Below, piece by piece: positions 36,900 to 48,609 of a DNA stretch of 64,000 nt (positions are counted from its first letter, which is position 1; the number at the start of each line of letters is the position of its first letter). Below the pieces are notes generated by a model. It worked only from the letters and a program-made list of their open reading frames with translations. It was not told where the DNA came from and did not search any database. The position numbers and the translations under genes are program-made. Origin of the DNA: Megamerina dolium (Eukaryota; Arthropoda; Insecta; Diptera; Megamerinidae); contig OY978525.1 of NCBI GenBank assembly GCA_963854835.1, positions 113,198,018-113,262,017 on the forward strand. The letters run 5' to 3'.

Positions 36900-37539
36900 T
36901 GCCAACTCAAAAGCTTTACAATTTTCGAAAAACCCCTGTACCTTGGTAGCCGTACGTTGAGTAGACAATAATGCTCTGATACCTCATTGAGAAATAGTCA
37001 AGATATTTAAGAGCAACTTGCTGTCTTTAATAAACGTTTCCGCGATTGATTTAATTGCGGTTTTGATGTCGGTGTAAATGAAGAGAGCATTACTGAATAC
37101 TGTATTATATTAGAGCTGTCTTGAAACTTCATTGATAGTCATCATTTGGAAGATGGAACTTAGGTAGTTATACCCAGAGTCCAGTGTGAATTTGCATTCA
37201 ATATGATTATTGACATCAGTGCCCTCTGTTCATCGTAGAGGTTGAAGGGAATTTGAGTAAGCAAGTAAAGATTAAAGAGCTTCAGAAGGAATATTTCTCC
37301 TGTATAGAGCATTGCTGATGTTTTCTGAGTGTCTAACGGCCACATTATTTAATACAGTTGCGATTTTTGGACTCACACTTCAGATTTTATTGATAGACTT
37401 CTTATCCAGATCGGTATGATGTTGCTTTCGACAAACAAAGTTTCCTGTCTAAAGATAGTTCCTAGCTATGGATATCACTAAAGTATGAGTAATTGGAAGG
37501 AGTATAAGGAAGCAGTCATGTTTTTGATTAAGTGACGTC

Positions 37540-38030
37540 GCAAACTTATATGGTAGGTATGTAGGTAAGTAGAATGGCTGCGACCCTGGTCGCTCTAGTA
37601 GCAAACAAAATCTCATTTTGAGCCACAGATCTCGCTAAGACCTACTAAGTGTTAAAGGATATGTTAGAACCAGCTGGAGTTGTTTATAAATTGAAGCATA
37701 TGGGAAATCTCTATTTTAGATAACTGTCTTAGGTTATCAAAAAAAGGGCTACCTAAGGATGTTAATCAGTTTCTGGCTAAGGCCGGGCATTTACATAAGA
37801 AATGCTCCACCGTCTCCTTAGCAACTATGTCCTGTCCTGTGCATACTACGGCCCTAGATGTATGTATGACGGTCCTAGATTTACTCAGAGGACTCCTTGT
37901 CCTCTTCTCATTGTAGTCTAGCTAAGTGGCTTTTGAAATTACGCAGGTTGTGGTGCTGGTCTATTTCCGCTGCGTTTTGTTTAGGTAGTATTTTTGAATA
38001 ATACTACCCCCTGGCTTTGGCTAGGGGAAT
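37540..38030. repeat. Possible interspersed repeat, unclassified
   Basis: This stretch is less AT-rich than its neighbours and contains GGCTAAGGCCGGGCATTTAC, then AAATGCTCCACCGTCTCC, and paired GTATTTTTGAATAATACTACC text. That composition suggests an imported element. I see no open frame, terminal repeat or tail. Confidence 0.25.
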
Positions 38031-38834
38031 GCCCACATCTTATACTTATAGGACAAAATACTCAGATCACAGAAAATTGTAAACGCAGCGGTACTCTAAT
38101 GTTGTAGAAGCAACTCTGGAAAATATCATAGAAGCAGAGCGATTGAAGTATTCTATGTTAGAAAACTTTAGGTATACTGCTTATGGTTATGAAAAGATTT
38201 GTACAAGACTAATCCTACGATCTCATACAATTTGATGTTTTCTTCTCTCTTACAAAAAAACAACAAATCGATCAACGTGTGAAATTTTAAGATGTTCGCG
38301 ATAAAATGCTAAATTATTCAGGATTAGTTGAATAACTATATATGTACGTACATATGTACTATACATACATACATATGTATATATTCATTTATGATGTACT
38401 TATGCCATATATGCATATATTAATGATGTACTTAGAGAGCGTATTTCACATATTTCACATTTATGCATATATTGATTTAGCTCAAAGTTGGCCATAATTA
38501 AAAATCCGATTGACAATACGGTTAACATTGCCATTGTGTCACAAAATCACCCTATAAGGTGTTTATTTAAATAGTTTTTCCTTATCTCTATTATGAGGAA
38601 TATCACACATACATACATACATAAACATAATGTGAATTGACTTGAAGCCCAAGTAAAAAAAGGTATTTAGAAAATGTTAATCATGAAAATGTCCGCCATC
38701 ATTAACATTAAGTTATAGAAATATTTTATTCTTGTATTTTTTTTTTTCATTTACCTAATAATTTATTGCTGCATATTGTTTGCTACTGAATTACTTACGA
38801 TTGCGACAGCAGCATAATAAACTTTTCAACAAAT

Positions 38835-38837
<3 letters not shown>

Positions 38838-38874
<37 letters not shown>
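38838..38874. repeat. (AT)n microsatellite
   Basis: About eighteen uninterrupted AT units. Confidence 0.9.
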
Positions 38875-38877
<3 letters not shown>

Positions 38878-38879
38878 CA

Positions 38880-40090
38880 TGCATCTATGTATACGCATGA
38901 GTAAGAAACACTTAAAACGAGTTTAATAAAAATTAAAATTAAAACTTAAAAATAACAAAAAAATATAAAAATTAATAACAACAATGTTTAATAATAAATT
39001 ATAATCAGAATTTGATAAGCAAGCAAGCAAGTATAAAATATATTTAACTATGTATTTTTTTCTATGACCCCAGGCAACAGGTGTGTAAAATTTGCACACA
39101 CACAAACACACACATATAGAGTATATATAATTGAAAAAATCAAATTGAAATAAATTATAAAATGATTCAGTTCATTTAGAAGCAAAATGTATATTTTGAA
39201 AATAAAATTCATTTCTAATAAATATTCTATTTTGTACCAGGTAGCATGCTGCTGTTGCTGCTGTTCGTAGTGCAGCACAGCACAATAAATAATGATGTGA
39301 AGTAAAGTTTTTGCTCTGTCTTTGCGTTAACCACTATAAATTTTAATATTATACTATCTATGATATATACTATGTATAGGTACGAACGAGTACATTAAAT
39401 TGTTCTATGTACATGTACTTATTATAGCAACACTTTGACTAGAATCTCACCTTGACAATTGTTGATCAAATGCTGCCGCCAATTTATTGTAGTTTTATTT
39501 ACAATAAATACAATATACATAGTACATATTTATATATATATATATTATTGTGTTGTTTGCTATTGCTACCACTAATATATATGAATATGTACAATGGTAT
39601 AGAATAGATTGCACACATACAAAAAAAAAAAAAAAATATGGTTAATACAAAAAAAAATTATATTGCAATGTGAGTCAGTTGAAATGTTTTGCTGTTTGTC
39701 TATTTTTTAATTTTGAAATTTTAATTTTTTTTTTCTAAACAACAACAACAACAGCAAATTAGAATTTCAAAGTTTCAAGGCTACAATTATTACGTATTAT
39801 TGTTATTGTTACTGTTTGCAGTTTTGTATTGTTTTAGTACAGGTGAATCAATCTCACCGTTTTTGTTGTTGTTGTTTGTTTGTTTCTATTTAAAAAACTT
39901 GTAATTTTTTAGTTTTTATTTATTCTTACATATAACTACTATCTTGTTCAGCACATCTGTCGAGCGCTGTCTTTGTCTGTTTGTCTGTTTTTTTTTGTAT
40001 GAAAGCGCAATTGTCAATTGTTGCATGTTGTTTTTGTTTATGATTTTCCATTAGATGACAGACAATGTGATGGTTTGATCAAAATCATCA
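38880..40090. other. AT-rich intronic stretch, no gene seen
   Basis: Simple repeats ((CA)n near 39095, (TA)n near 39530, GTT runs near 39860) and homopolymers only. Confidence 0.55.
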
Positions 40091-40098
40091 AATACGAA

Positions 40099-40435
40099 CC
40101 ACCTCGATCAAAAAGTTCCCGGAATAACCACCGTTTGGCGCTCCCATCGCTTCAATTTGAGTTCTGTTTTTGTTTTGTTTTGTTAAGTTGGTACATCTGT
40201 TGTTGATATTCCCTTTTTGCATGAAATTGAGTGAAAATTGTAAAAAATCGCCAACACACACAAAGATAGATGTACTCTGGGCTACGTAATTTTTGCAAAT
40301 GTCAAGCTATGACATTAAGATTTAGAGGAAATCAACATCAACAACAGATGAACCAACTTAAAAAAAAAAACATACAAATTGGAACGATGGGAGGGCCACA
40401 CGGTGGTTATTCCGGGAACTTTTTGATCAAGGTGG
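40099..40435. mobile_element. MITE of the 21000..21720 mariner family
   Basis: Ends are CCACCTCGATCAAAAAGTTC at 40099 and the inverse of CCACCTTGATCAAAAAGTTC at 40435. The inverted repeats extend about 110 bases inward, including GTTAAGTTGGTACATCTGTT on the left and its partner on the right. TA follows on the right (40436..40437) and AA sits on the left, probably a mutated TA. The middle keeps TAGATGTACTCTGGGCTACG and TTTTGCAAATGTCAAGCTAT from the larger relative, but no transposase. At 337 bases it is a deletion derivative that would need the family transposase. Confidence 0.92.
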
Positions 40436-40555
40436 TATATGTACTAGAGGGGTATTCACGATCTGTATGGATTTGCAAAATAGCAATCAAGCAAATATTA
40501 AACATTTGTCAGTTTCTTGAAATGCCAAATTAGTATTGCCATTGGGTGCCATTAC

Positions 40556-40690
40556 ATACGAAATTTGTTACTTTGTTAATCCCTTGGTAGTTTTTTAAAG
40601 GTATTTTGTTGTAAAATTACGGGATTTTCAAAAATACACATAAAAAACTATCATGAAACAAACTAACGAAGTAACGAGCTCTTTTGCAAT
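40556..40690. repeat. Short inverted-repeat element
   Basis: Left text TTTGTTACTTTGTTAATCCC pairs loosely with right text AACAAACTAACGAAGTAACG, giving a foldback of about 130 bases. It lies about 120 bases right of the MITE above. A related right end occurs at 32747. Confidence 0.4.
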
Positions 40691-41180
40691 ATCGTATGCA
40701 ACATCGGATCGTGAATTCCACTTATATTTGTCTATATTAGGATGGGTCAACTTTTTTATATACAAAAAGTGTAGCATTAATACATTTGCATGCCTAATTA
40801 CAAATATAAAATCGGATTAACAACAGATTGAGATAGATAGTACACAGAATGAGCCCATGGCATTTTAACAATTCACATAAAAATTTTAAAACACAAAAAA
40901 TACGTATTTTACAAGAGTTCTTTAGGTCTTTAATAAAGTTCAACAAGCATAAATACAAAAATATAAATAAATTGAGCGTAAAAAAGTAATGAATACCATT
41001 TAAATGACTGCCTGTGAAACATCGGCCCAAATGTATTGTATTGGTTCTGATAACGGTCACGTTTAATCTTACCGATCATGTTATCATTTCTAATGCAACG
41101 CCTTGAAAGTTCACTCTTTAAAGTGAGCACATAATCAATTTAAAAGCAAACTTAAGCAAAAATAACATACATTAGATTAA

Positions 41181-41400
41181 GGGATCTGAACTTGACCCCC
41201 TGTGCGACATGCCTTAACCATCTTCAATCGGGACGAAAATTTATATAAGATATTTTCGACTATAGTACTATCGTTTTTAGCTCTTAAATGAAAAAAGAAA
41301 AATTTAATTTTTTGAATTTTCATAGAGGAATCTGAACTTTGACCCCTGTGGGATATGACCTAACCGTATATATGTGATATCTTTGAGGGGGTCAGATTTA
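41181..41400. repeat. Degenerate tandem duplication, about 147-base period
   Basis: GGGATCTGAACTTGACCCCC (41181) and GGAATCTGAACTTTGACCCC (41327) are each followed by TGTG(C/G)GA(C/T)ATG and CTTAACC/CCTAACC. Noncoding. Confidence 0.55.
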
Positions 41401-42369
41401 AGAAAAGCCATTCCTTTGATTTTAAGGACCACCTTAATATACATACTTGGTGATATGAAATATATTTTTTAGTTTTCATAAGGTTTTAGTTGATTTAAGT
41501 CCGTAAATTTGTTTAAACATTTTACATTAGTTAATTAATTAGAATTAATAATACAAAAAACTTATTTTTGACTTTCTGAAATCTTGAAATTTCTTGAAGT
41601 ATCATGAAAATCTTTATATTTCTTGAATTATTTCAAATTATACACAAAAAAAAAATCTTTCGAACAATTTGACCCATTCTAATGTATGTATATTACAATA
41701 GGCACCCATCATTTTTTTTTTCTATGATTATAAAAATGTAGTAGGTATGTATTCATTTTTTTTTTTTCATTATTTTGCAATACAACAAGTACAGGCAGTA
41801 TATACAATATATTTTACTAATACATAAACAGAGGCATGGGAACAGTTTCCGGATTTGACATTGTAATTTTATTTTAACTTTTGCTTTATTTTTTTTTTGC
41901 AATATGTACAATATATTTACCTACAATAAAAAAAAATATAAAAAAAAAACAAAAACAATAAAAAGAAAAGCCTTCAAAGTTTCAAATCATATCCATTTGT
42001 AAGATGCATATATCTACATACAAAAAGCGCCAATAGCCAAATACAGCAATAACAACAAATACAACAATTGCAATGTAGGTACATATATAGATAAATAAAT
42101 GCATGTTTGTATTGAACGGAAATTTATGTACATTGAATATACATACACCTTAATACACATGAAACGTCAGTGGCATCCGTTGTATGTACAATAAATGACC
42201 GCTTGCTACACTTAAATAATATCTACCCAGATGGAAAACATTTGTACTTAAATGACAATGCTATCAATTACTCATACCAATGATATTGTCCTTATAGTAT
42301 TGACTTTATTCACTACTCATACATGGAACGTGCATACAATTTGTGTGAAAAGGTTTGAAAGCTACCTCA

Positions 42370-42965
42370 TAAGCTCGAAACACATTTTTTAAATTTTTTG
42401 TATGGTCTGGTTTTTGAAATAACGGTAATTTTGTATTTTTTTGGATATTCTGTTGTTTGGATATTAAAAAATGTTTTTGTTACCCAACATATTTTCATCC
42501 CAGAAACCCTGGTATAGTCTTTCAATTTTTTTTCATATATTGATGGAAACTGTCTCTCCGTTTCTCACTTTCCGAAGCAAGATATTCGTTGTAAAAATCC
42601 AAATGACTAAACAAAATTTGCAAGAGCAAATTAAATATTTAAAATGTTGGGTGTTACAGAAAAAACAAAAATCTTTAAAAATTCAATTTTCAAAAATAAA
42701 TATTCCTGATTTGTACAAAAAATTTGTTTTTTAAATCACTTTCGAGATCAAAACATTGTTCAAAAACTCTGCGAGTTTTAGCTCAAGCACTGCAAGTTGT
42801 AGGTCATTAAAAGCGTAATTGTCAAACGAAGTAGGGCTTGCGTTGATTACACTTAACAGTTTAGCAAAAAAATTTCTTTGAATGAAGTCATATTAAAAAA
42901 AAAAAACACAAAATTACCGTTATCTCAAAAACCTGACCATACAAAAATTTGTGTTGAGCTCAGGA
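42370..42965. mobile_element. Candidate foldback/inverted-repeat element, unclassified
   Basis: Left text TTTTTTGTATGGTCTGGTTT and TTGAAATAACGGTAATTTTG (about 42395..42440) is the reverse complement, with few mismatches, of CAAAATTACCGTTATCTCAA and AAACCTGACCATACAAAAAT at about 42905..42950. An inner pair, GTTACCCAACATATTTT (about 42479) and AAATGTTGGGTGTTAC (about 42641), also inverts. The open frame at 42471..42734 is Lys/Phe-rich and is probably accidental. No target duplication or family was identified. Confidence 0.5.
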
Positions 42966-42969
42966 GCTC

Positions 42970-44400
42970 AGTACTAATTAACTCCTAAACCTGGATTTCT
43001 TGGTATTTTTTTGGCCGTAAGGTAGTGTATTTCATCTTTTAAAAGAAAATCCTCATAATTTCTTTCTTTGTTTATAAGCCACATAAAGTGATTATTCCAC
43101 TGAACCATATTTTTCAACACTGGAATATGCTGTAGGGATTTAATTCAGATTTTATTTAATTTCACAGGGTGTATCGCCAACAGAAAGGGATTGTGGACCT
43201 ATGGGTTTGAGATTGGACACACATTAAAGAAGATCCTCAAAAGAGTAGTAATACATAAGGAAATTGAGAGATGGTCCACTGTTGTAATATATTTTATCAA
43301 TATTATTGCATGGCAACCCTAATTCTTAAACTGTATACAAGTGGAACATTACTGCTGTGGAATTTTTGGGAAATATTTTTTTAAGTTGACTCCATATATT
43401 GGTTAGGGTACTTTGAGTGAGAATATGAACTCATGACTGATGCATGACGAATGAGTCATTTCCAATTGGGTCTATTTACGTATTGAATAAATCACACAAA
43501 CTAAACATAATTCTCATAGAAGTTTAATTTAAAAGTTTTCATATCAATGAAAAAACAAACAAAAAACAAAACCACAATAACTATTTTATTAATAATTTTT
43601 TAAATAATTAAAAACAAATAGAAAAAGAAAAATTGCATTCAACATGGTACGATAGGTAGGTAGCATATCCCAACAAAAAAAAAAATAATAATAAAACAGC
43701 AAAGAAATAAGAAACAACCAACAACAACAACAACAAACAAACCAACAGTAACGCTTGGTTAAATTTCTAAACGTTACTATTTATTTTGTTGCTACAATTA
43801 TTTCGATGATTGTTGCTATTATTATATGCACATAGATACTTTCATTATTCAATTTCTGTTTTCCTTCACCATTACTCGCTTTATTCATTATCATGATGAA
43901 AAAAACTTGTACACGCACAGACACACACCACACACACACACACATACACATTCACACAGAAATATATATATTTAGACGACGTGAGTGACATCCGCTGTCA
44001 AAAACAAAATAAAAATTTTAACAAGTGCATTGGATATTTTTTTACTATTAAGAAATACATATATACGATAGTACATAGTACAACACAAATATTTGTCCCC
44101 TACTTAATTTTATTGTTATTTAAAACAAAAATGCTACTCATTTTATCTAAAGTTAATGTTCGAAAAGAAAAATATTTTAAGAAAGTGCTATTTTATATTT
44201 TTCTGAAAATTTTCCTTAGGCTACTGATATTTTAAATACAGTAAACTCACATTTTGTCATATTATTGTTATAATAATAATAGTTATTATTATATATTATT
44301 TTTGTATTATTATTATTAATTGGATAGATCCAAAACTCGCTGCGACTTAAAACAGCTTTTAACCTAAAATAACTTCTCATGACTACTCCCTCACTCTAAG
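42970..44400. other. AT-rich intronic stretch, no gene seen
   Basis: Simple sequence including (AAC)n at about 43720..43735, CA tracts at 43918..43945 and ATT tracts near 44270..44315. No coding motif. Confidence 0.55.
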
Positions 44401-44409
44401 GTCGCATCG

Positions 44410-44603
44410 CATGGGTGTCACGATTCATGATGGCAAGACGAAGTATCTAGTGTCAAAAAGAAAAGAGTCCCGGTGTCTTGAAGAATTCGTCACTTTTGAC
44501 AACTACGCTTTCGAGGCTTCGACCTGCATTGCAAAGCGATTGTATTGGCTCGGCCACGAATAAATTATATACTAGAGAATATAGACGAGCAGGAAGACCC
44601 AGT
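44410..44603 (+). pseudogene. Reverse-transcriptase C-terminal fragment of a non-LTR element
   Basis: The plus strand reads HDGKTKYLVSKKKE, then CLEEFVTFDNYAFE. This is the segment between the RT palm and the C-terminal domain in a common fly non-LTR polymerase (canonical KTKYM, then a DxYxFE-like motif). A deletion then jumps to RLYWLGHE and, after a short gap, RAGRPSG, both from the extreme C-terminus (RLRWLGHV and RRGRP in relatives). Less than a tenth of the ORF survives. A SINE starts at its right edge. Confidence 0.65.
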
Positions 44604-44966
44604 GGGTGCCGTAGCTCAATGGTTAGTGTGTTCGCCTTCTGATCTGTAGATTGTGGGTTCAATCCCTGGCTGAAGTATAACAAAATTTAATATCGAAAAG
44701 ATTTTTCTTTCAAAAGGTATCCACCTGTCGGCAAGCAATTGGCAATTCTTCCGACAGTAACAACTTGCCATGAAAAAGTTTCTAAAAGAACTCTGTGACA
44801 AAGCTCAAAAAAGTGATGTCGCTAGAGTTCTGCCATTCGGAACCGGTTAAAATAAGTAGGTCCCATCTAATACTGTCCAAAAATTTAACACGCGCAACAG
44901 TAATGGAAAAGAAGCTCGGCTAAAGAACCCGTCGGGGCTTTAAGTGCCACATATTTTTTTATTTTA
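44604..44966 (+). mobile_element. tRNA-derived SINE, full-length copy
   Basis: The head has TAGCTCAATGGTTAGTG (box A) and GTGGGTTCAATCCCTGG (box B). The body is TTTCTTTCAAAAGGTATCC, CTGTCGGCAAGCAATTGG, GTTCTGCCATTCGGAACCGG and CTAATACTGTCC. The tail GGGGCTTTAAGTGCCACATA with a T-rich end is the same type as in the 10597 copy. I found no clear target duplication; the left side abuts the RT fragment. Confidence 0.9.
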
Positions 44967-44969
44967 TAA

Positions 44970-45640
44970 GTAAACCTGACTTTTGAGTCGACCTAATAAG
45001 TTGCCTGTGAACAATCCTTAATCAAATTTGTTAAAAAACGGCGGGACTGGAAGCTCTAATTTCTTCAATACGTTCTTTGGCTTATTTCATACCCGAAACG
45101 TAGTATCAATAGGACCTTCGAAGGTCTTTTGACCAATTCTCATCGAATCAGCAGTTCTGGAAACTTTATATCCCAAGATATGGTTTTGGATCGAAGTAAT
45201 AAATAGAACAATTGGTCCGTTGTAACCAATTTGGTTTCACCCTAATTTTCATCAATCAATCAGCGATCAACCATCATAGAAGTTTTGTTGAGGGTGCGCG
45301 GACTTAGTAGTAGTAGACGCAAAGCAATAGGCTACAATCTTAGAGGAGCACGTAGCTTTAATGAGAGCTACACCATTCGACCACTGCACTACTTAGACAA
45401 CTTGTTAGAATTGTCAGAATTTCAGTTTGAAAATCATTTGACTAGGAACCTAAAAGAATGTCGACCCAGTTGTTGGGACAAAATACACTCGAACCAGCGC
45501 CATCGTCCATCATAGACCCATTCGTGTACTAATTGAGATTATGGGTTTTTATGTGATTTAAGCAATATTGCCGTTTCCATCTCCTCGTATTGGAAATATG
45601 CTTGTGAAGTTCGCGCCAAATTGAAGTTCAATATTTCACT
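44970..45640. other. Intronic stretch, no gene identified
   Basis: Less AT-rich than average. A frame at 45285..45515 begins MLRVRGLSSSRRKAIG and has ordinary composition, but I recognise no domain. It could be part of an unknown mobile element next to the SINE and the MITE. Confidence 0.4.
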
Positions 45641-45643
45641 GTA

Positions 45644-45912
45644 CATTCAGTCAAATAAGTACCCGGAAATTCTCATTTTTAATTTTCCCTCTGAGAATAT
45701 TTCAAAAAACTTTTTTTCCCAGGTTGGCACAACTGTCAGCCACTATTCTGTGAATTTTTATTGCTATGTGTCATTTAGTTTGGTTACGGCGTCATTAGGA
45801 ACAAGTCAACCAACAGTTGTGCCAACCTGGGAAAAAATTTTTTTTGAAATATTCTCTGTGGGAAAATTAAAAATGAGAATTTCCAATTTCCGGGTACTTA
45901 TTTGACAGAATG
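45644..45912. mobile_element. Palindromic MITE with TA target duplication
   Basis: The ends are CATTCAGTCAAATAAGTACC and its inverse CATTCTGTCAAATAAGTACC, flanked by TA (45642..45643 and 45913..45914). Inverted repeats run about 100 bases on each side, including CCAGGTTGGCACAACTGT (inner end) and TTTTTAATTTTCCC. Only about 60 to 70 unpaired bases are left in the middle. The 269-base foldback with TA duplication points to a Tc1/mariner-superfamily derivative. An open frame over it is an artefact. Confidence 0.9.
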
Positions 45913-45919
45913 TACAAAT

Positions 45920-47450
45920 TAAGATGTGATTTTATCAGGTGCAAAAATCCGCAAACATAGGGGACTAATTATTGCAACTACTAATTTTTAATTCAGCTCA
46001 TTTTATTTATTTTTTGAACAAACATAAAATATAAGAAGCTTCACTGTTTGCTTAGCATTGCTTAGCATTTAAAGTACAGAAAAACAGCATTCATTTGTTT
46101 TAGGGTTGACATATAAAGTATTCATATGTGTATGTAGCATGCAGAAAATCAACACAACAAGACAAGAGAAAAAAAAAATGAACAAGATGACAACATTTTC
46201 ATTATTATTACTTTAATTTTTTTTTTTTATTCGGCAATTGTTTTATTTTTTATGCTCAACTGAGTTTAAGCATTGTGATTCCATTTTTTTCACATTGCTT
46301 TTGGATGTTTTTTTGTATTATGATTTTTATACTATTTTTTTCTCATTTCTTAAGTTTTCTATATATTTTGATGGGGAAAAATGCAACAAAGTGTAAAGTC
46401 ACGTGACATGGTAACATTATTTCAATTCAATTTTTATATTGTTTGCATTTAATAAAACAATTGTTTGGTTTTTTTTTTGTATTTTTTTTTTTTCTTAATT
46501 TATAATACAATATAAACGTACAAACATTTAATATAAGCAATTTTAATATTTTTGTTTGCAAGAAAGTTGAATCCAAATTATATGAAACATAAACAAAATA
46601 TTACCATAGAAAGATTTATTAAAAAAAAAAAAACAAAAATTACGTTTAATGGCTACACATGACCATGCGCCATTTTAATTGGCATCAAATTAATCAAACA
46701 GCAGCAACATTGTTCAACAATGTTGTTTCGAATTTCAAAATCGTTATCTTATTTCTATTATAACAAGGACTAGCACTATGTTAGTTGCAAAAAAGAAAAA
46801 AAACAAAACAAGAACAAGTAACTGTTAATACTACTTCATATTGCTACTAGTATGTACATTTTACTATCATACTCTTACCATGATGTGCACAGAGGCATCA
46901 TACCCTTACAATTTCTCTATACCAGAAACTATAGTAATAACATCATCAGCATCATCAACAACAACAACAAGAACAGGCTCACTCAAAGTCATAAAATCGT
47001 TCAAAATATTCTTAGTTAATTTGATACTTTTTGAGGCCAATTAAAAAGTAGCAACTACTCACATAGTACATGCGAATATATTGTATATAAGTACGAAGCT
47101 ACTTGCTATTCAGCTATCCTCAACACCCACCAACTCAACATGTATACGAACGATTATGTATCAAAAAGTCATTAAAGCGAATCATCAAGTAAAATGATGC
47201 TCATAATTTGTCCATCATTACTTTCAATAAATATTTTGAAGAAAAGCACAAGGGGTTGTACGACATAAAACTTATGCTTGTGAATATTATGGGATCTAAT
47301 TGATTAATAAAAGCAAAAAAAATCATAAATGATTTCTTTTTCTCTTCAACCCCAAAAAAAGTGAAAAATTTAACTTGAAATTAACCCACTAATATGACAA
47401 ATTATTATTTGCTGTTAGATCAGTAGCATGCTGATCAATTGAATTTTTAA
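45920..47450. other. AT-rich intronic stretch, no gene seen
   Basis: Poly-T and poly-A runs, CAACAACAACAAGAACAGG simple sequence near 46955, and a short palindrome AACATTGTTCAACAATGTT at about 46705. No gene or element was recognised. Confidence 0.55.
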
Positions 47451-47456
47451 GAATTA

Positions 47457-48312
47457 CGGGGGCGGTCCCAGAACTACCCGACCTGACATATAGATGGCAG
47501 CAGTAATTTGAAAAAAATTTCTTTGGTGAAAGGTGGCAACCTTATAAAACATATGTTTTAAGCTTCAAGGCGCCACGTTGTTTAGTATTCTTTTTGGAGC
47601 CATCGAAAGTTAACGATCTCAGTGAATTTGTAAACATGAAAAAAAAATTGGTCACCGTTATGTAATTCAATACTTTCATTTGAAAGGTCTCAGTTCAATG
47701 AATATTAAAGCCGAACTAGATTCTACTCTGCTGGGGAGTCTGCTTCTTCGTTTACGTTCCATAAAATATTGGGTGGCAGAGTTTAAACGAGGTCGTACGA
47801 GCTGACAAGAAAAACATCATAGTGGTCAACTAATTGAGGTGACCATGCCAGAAACAGTAAAGAAAATCCACAAAGTAGTATTGGATGATCTCCGGCTGAT
47901 GTTGCGTGAGCTAGGTGAAATTAGAGGCATTTCAAAAAGTGCTATACATCGTTTATTGAACGAAAATTTGGAGATGAAAAATCTGTGTGCAAGATGGGTG
48001 CCGCGTTTGCTCACAATAGAACAAGAACATCAAAATCAATGAGTTAAAGCTCGAATTGCGTCAGCACGCACCTTATTCGTCTAATATTTCTCCTTCGGAT
48101 TATTTTCTATTATCAAAAATGGCTTGGTGGTAGAAGATTTGCAAACAATGAAGAGGTGGAGTCTTCGGTAGATGGCTATTTTAATGAGCTAAACAGTGTT
48201 CATACTATAAACAGGGTATCGAAGCTATAGAATATGGTTGGGAAAAGTGTATAGAGCTCTAAATGGAGATTATGTTTCTTTGTTAGGTCGGATAGTTCTG
48301 GGACCACCCTCG
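47457..48312 (+). mobile_element. Internally deleted irritans-like mariner
   Basis: Inverted ends share GGTCCCAGAACTA(C/T)CCGACCT (left from 47457, right to 48312). TA flanks the left (47455..47456) and AA the right, probably a decayed TA. The transposase pieces on the plus strand include KYWVAEFKRGRT-like text near 47770, then EVTMPETVKKIHKVVLDDLR, LGEIRGISKSAIHRLLNENL and LCARWVPRLLTIEQEHQNQ before a stop. The whole catalytic first half is missing. Near 48050 it resumes in shifted frames with LRQHAPYSSNISPSDYFLLSKM, VESSVDGYFNELN-like text and YKQGIEAIEYGWEKCIEL. At 856 bases it lacks about a third of a normal mariner. Non-functional. Confidence 0.9.
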
Positions 48313-48407
48313 AATGATGTCATTTGATGGGATTTTTCTTCCGCAAATCGGTTTCAATTGCAATTAATAAGACAAACAGCTGGAAATTTCATATCAATTA
48401 TATACAT

Positions 48408-48600
48408 GGTGATTTTTTGGCAACACTGTTTTTGGCAGCTCAGCTGTTTTCATATTCAGTCTGGTCTATAATTTGACCATGAATCGATTTACAAACGAAC
48501 AACGCTTGCGGATTATTGAATTTTATTATCAAAATTTATGCTCGGTTAAGAAAGTGCATTTATCGGAAAATTGTGTATCTTAAAAACGCAGGTACCGGCA
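48408..48600 (+). pseudogene. N-terminal helix-turn-helix fragment of a mariner-like transposase
   Basis: An ATG at 48480 opens MNRFTNEQRLRIIEFYYQNL, then CSVKKVHLSENCVS before a stop. This is the start of the DUF4817-type HTH domain carried by a large insect mariner-like family (canonical FTNEQRxxIVxxYYENxxSV). It is preceded by GGTGATTTTTTGGCAACACT, which could be the left terminal region. Only about 35 residues remain. The C-terminal part of what may be the same family is at 54850..55080. Confidence 0.7.
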
Positions 48601-48609
48601 GGAAATATA

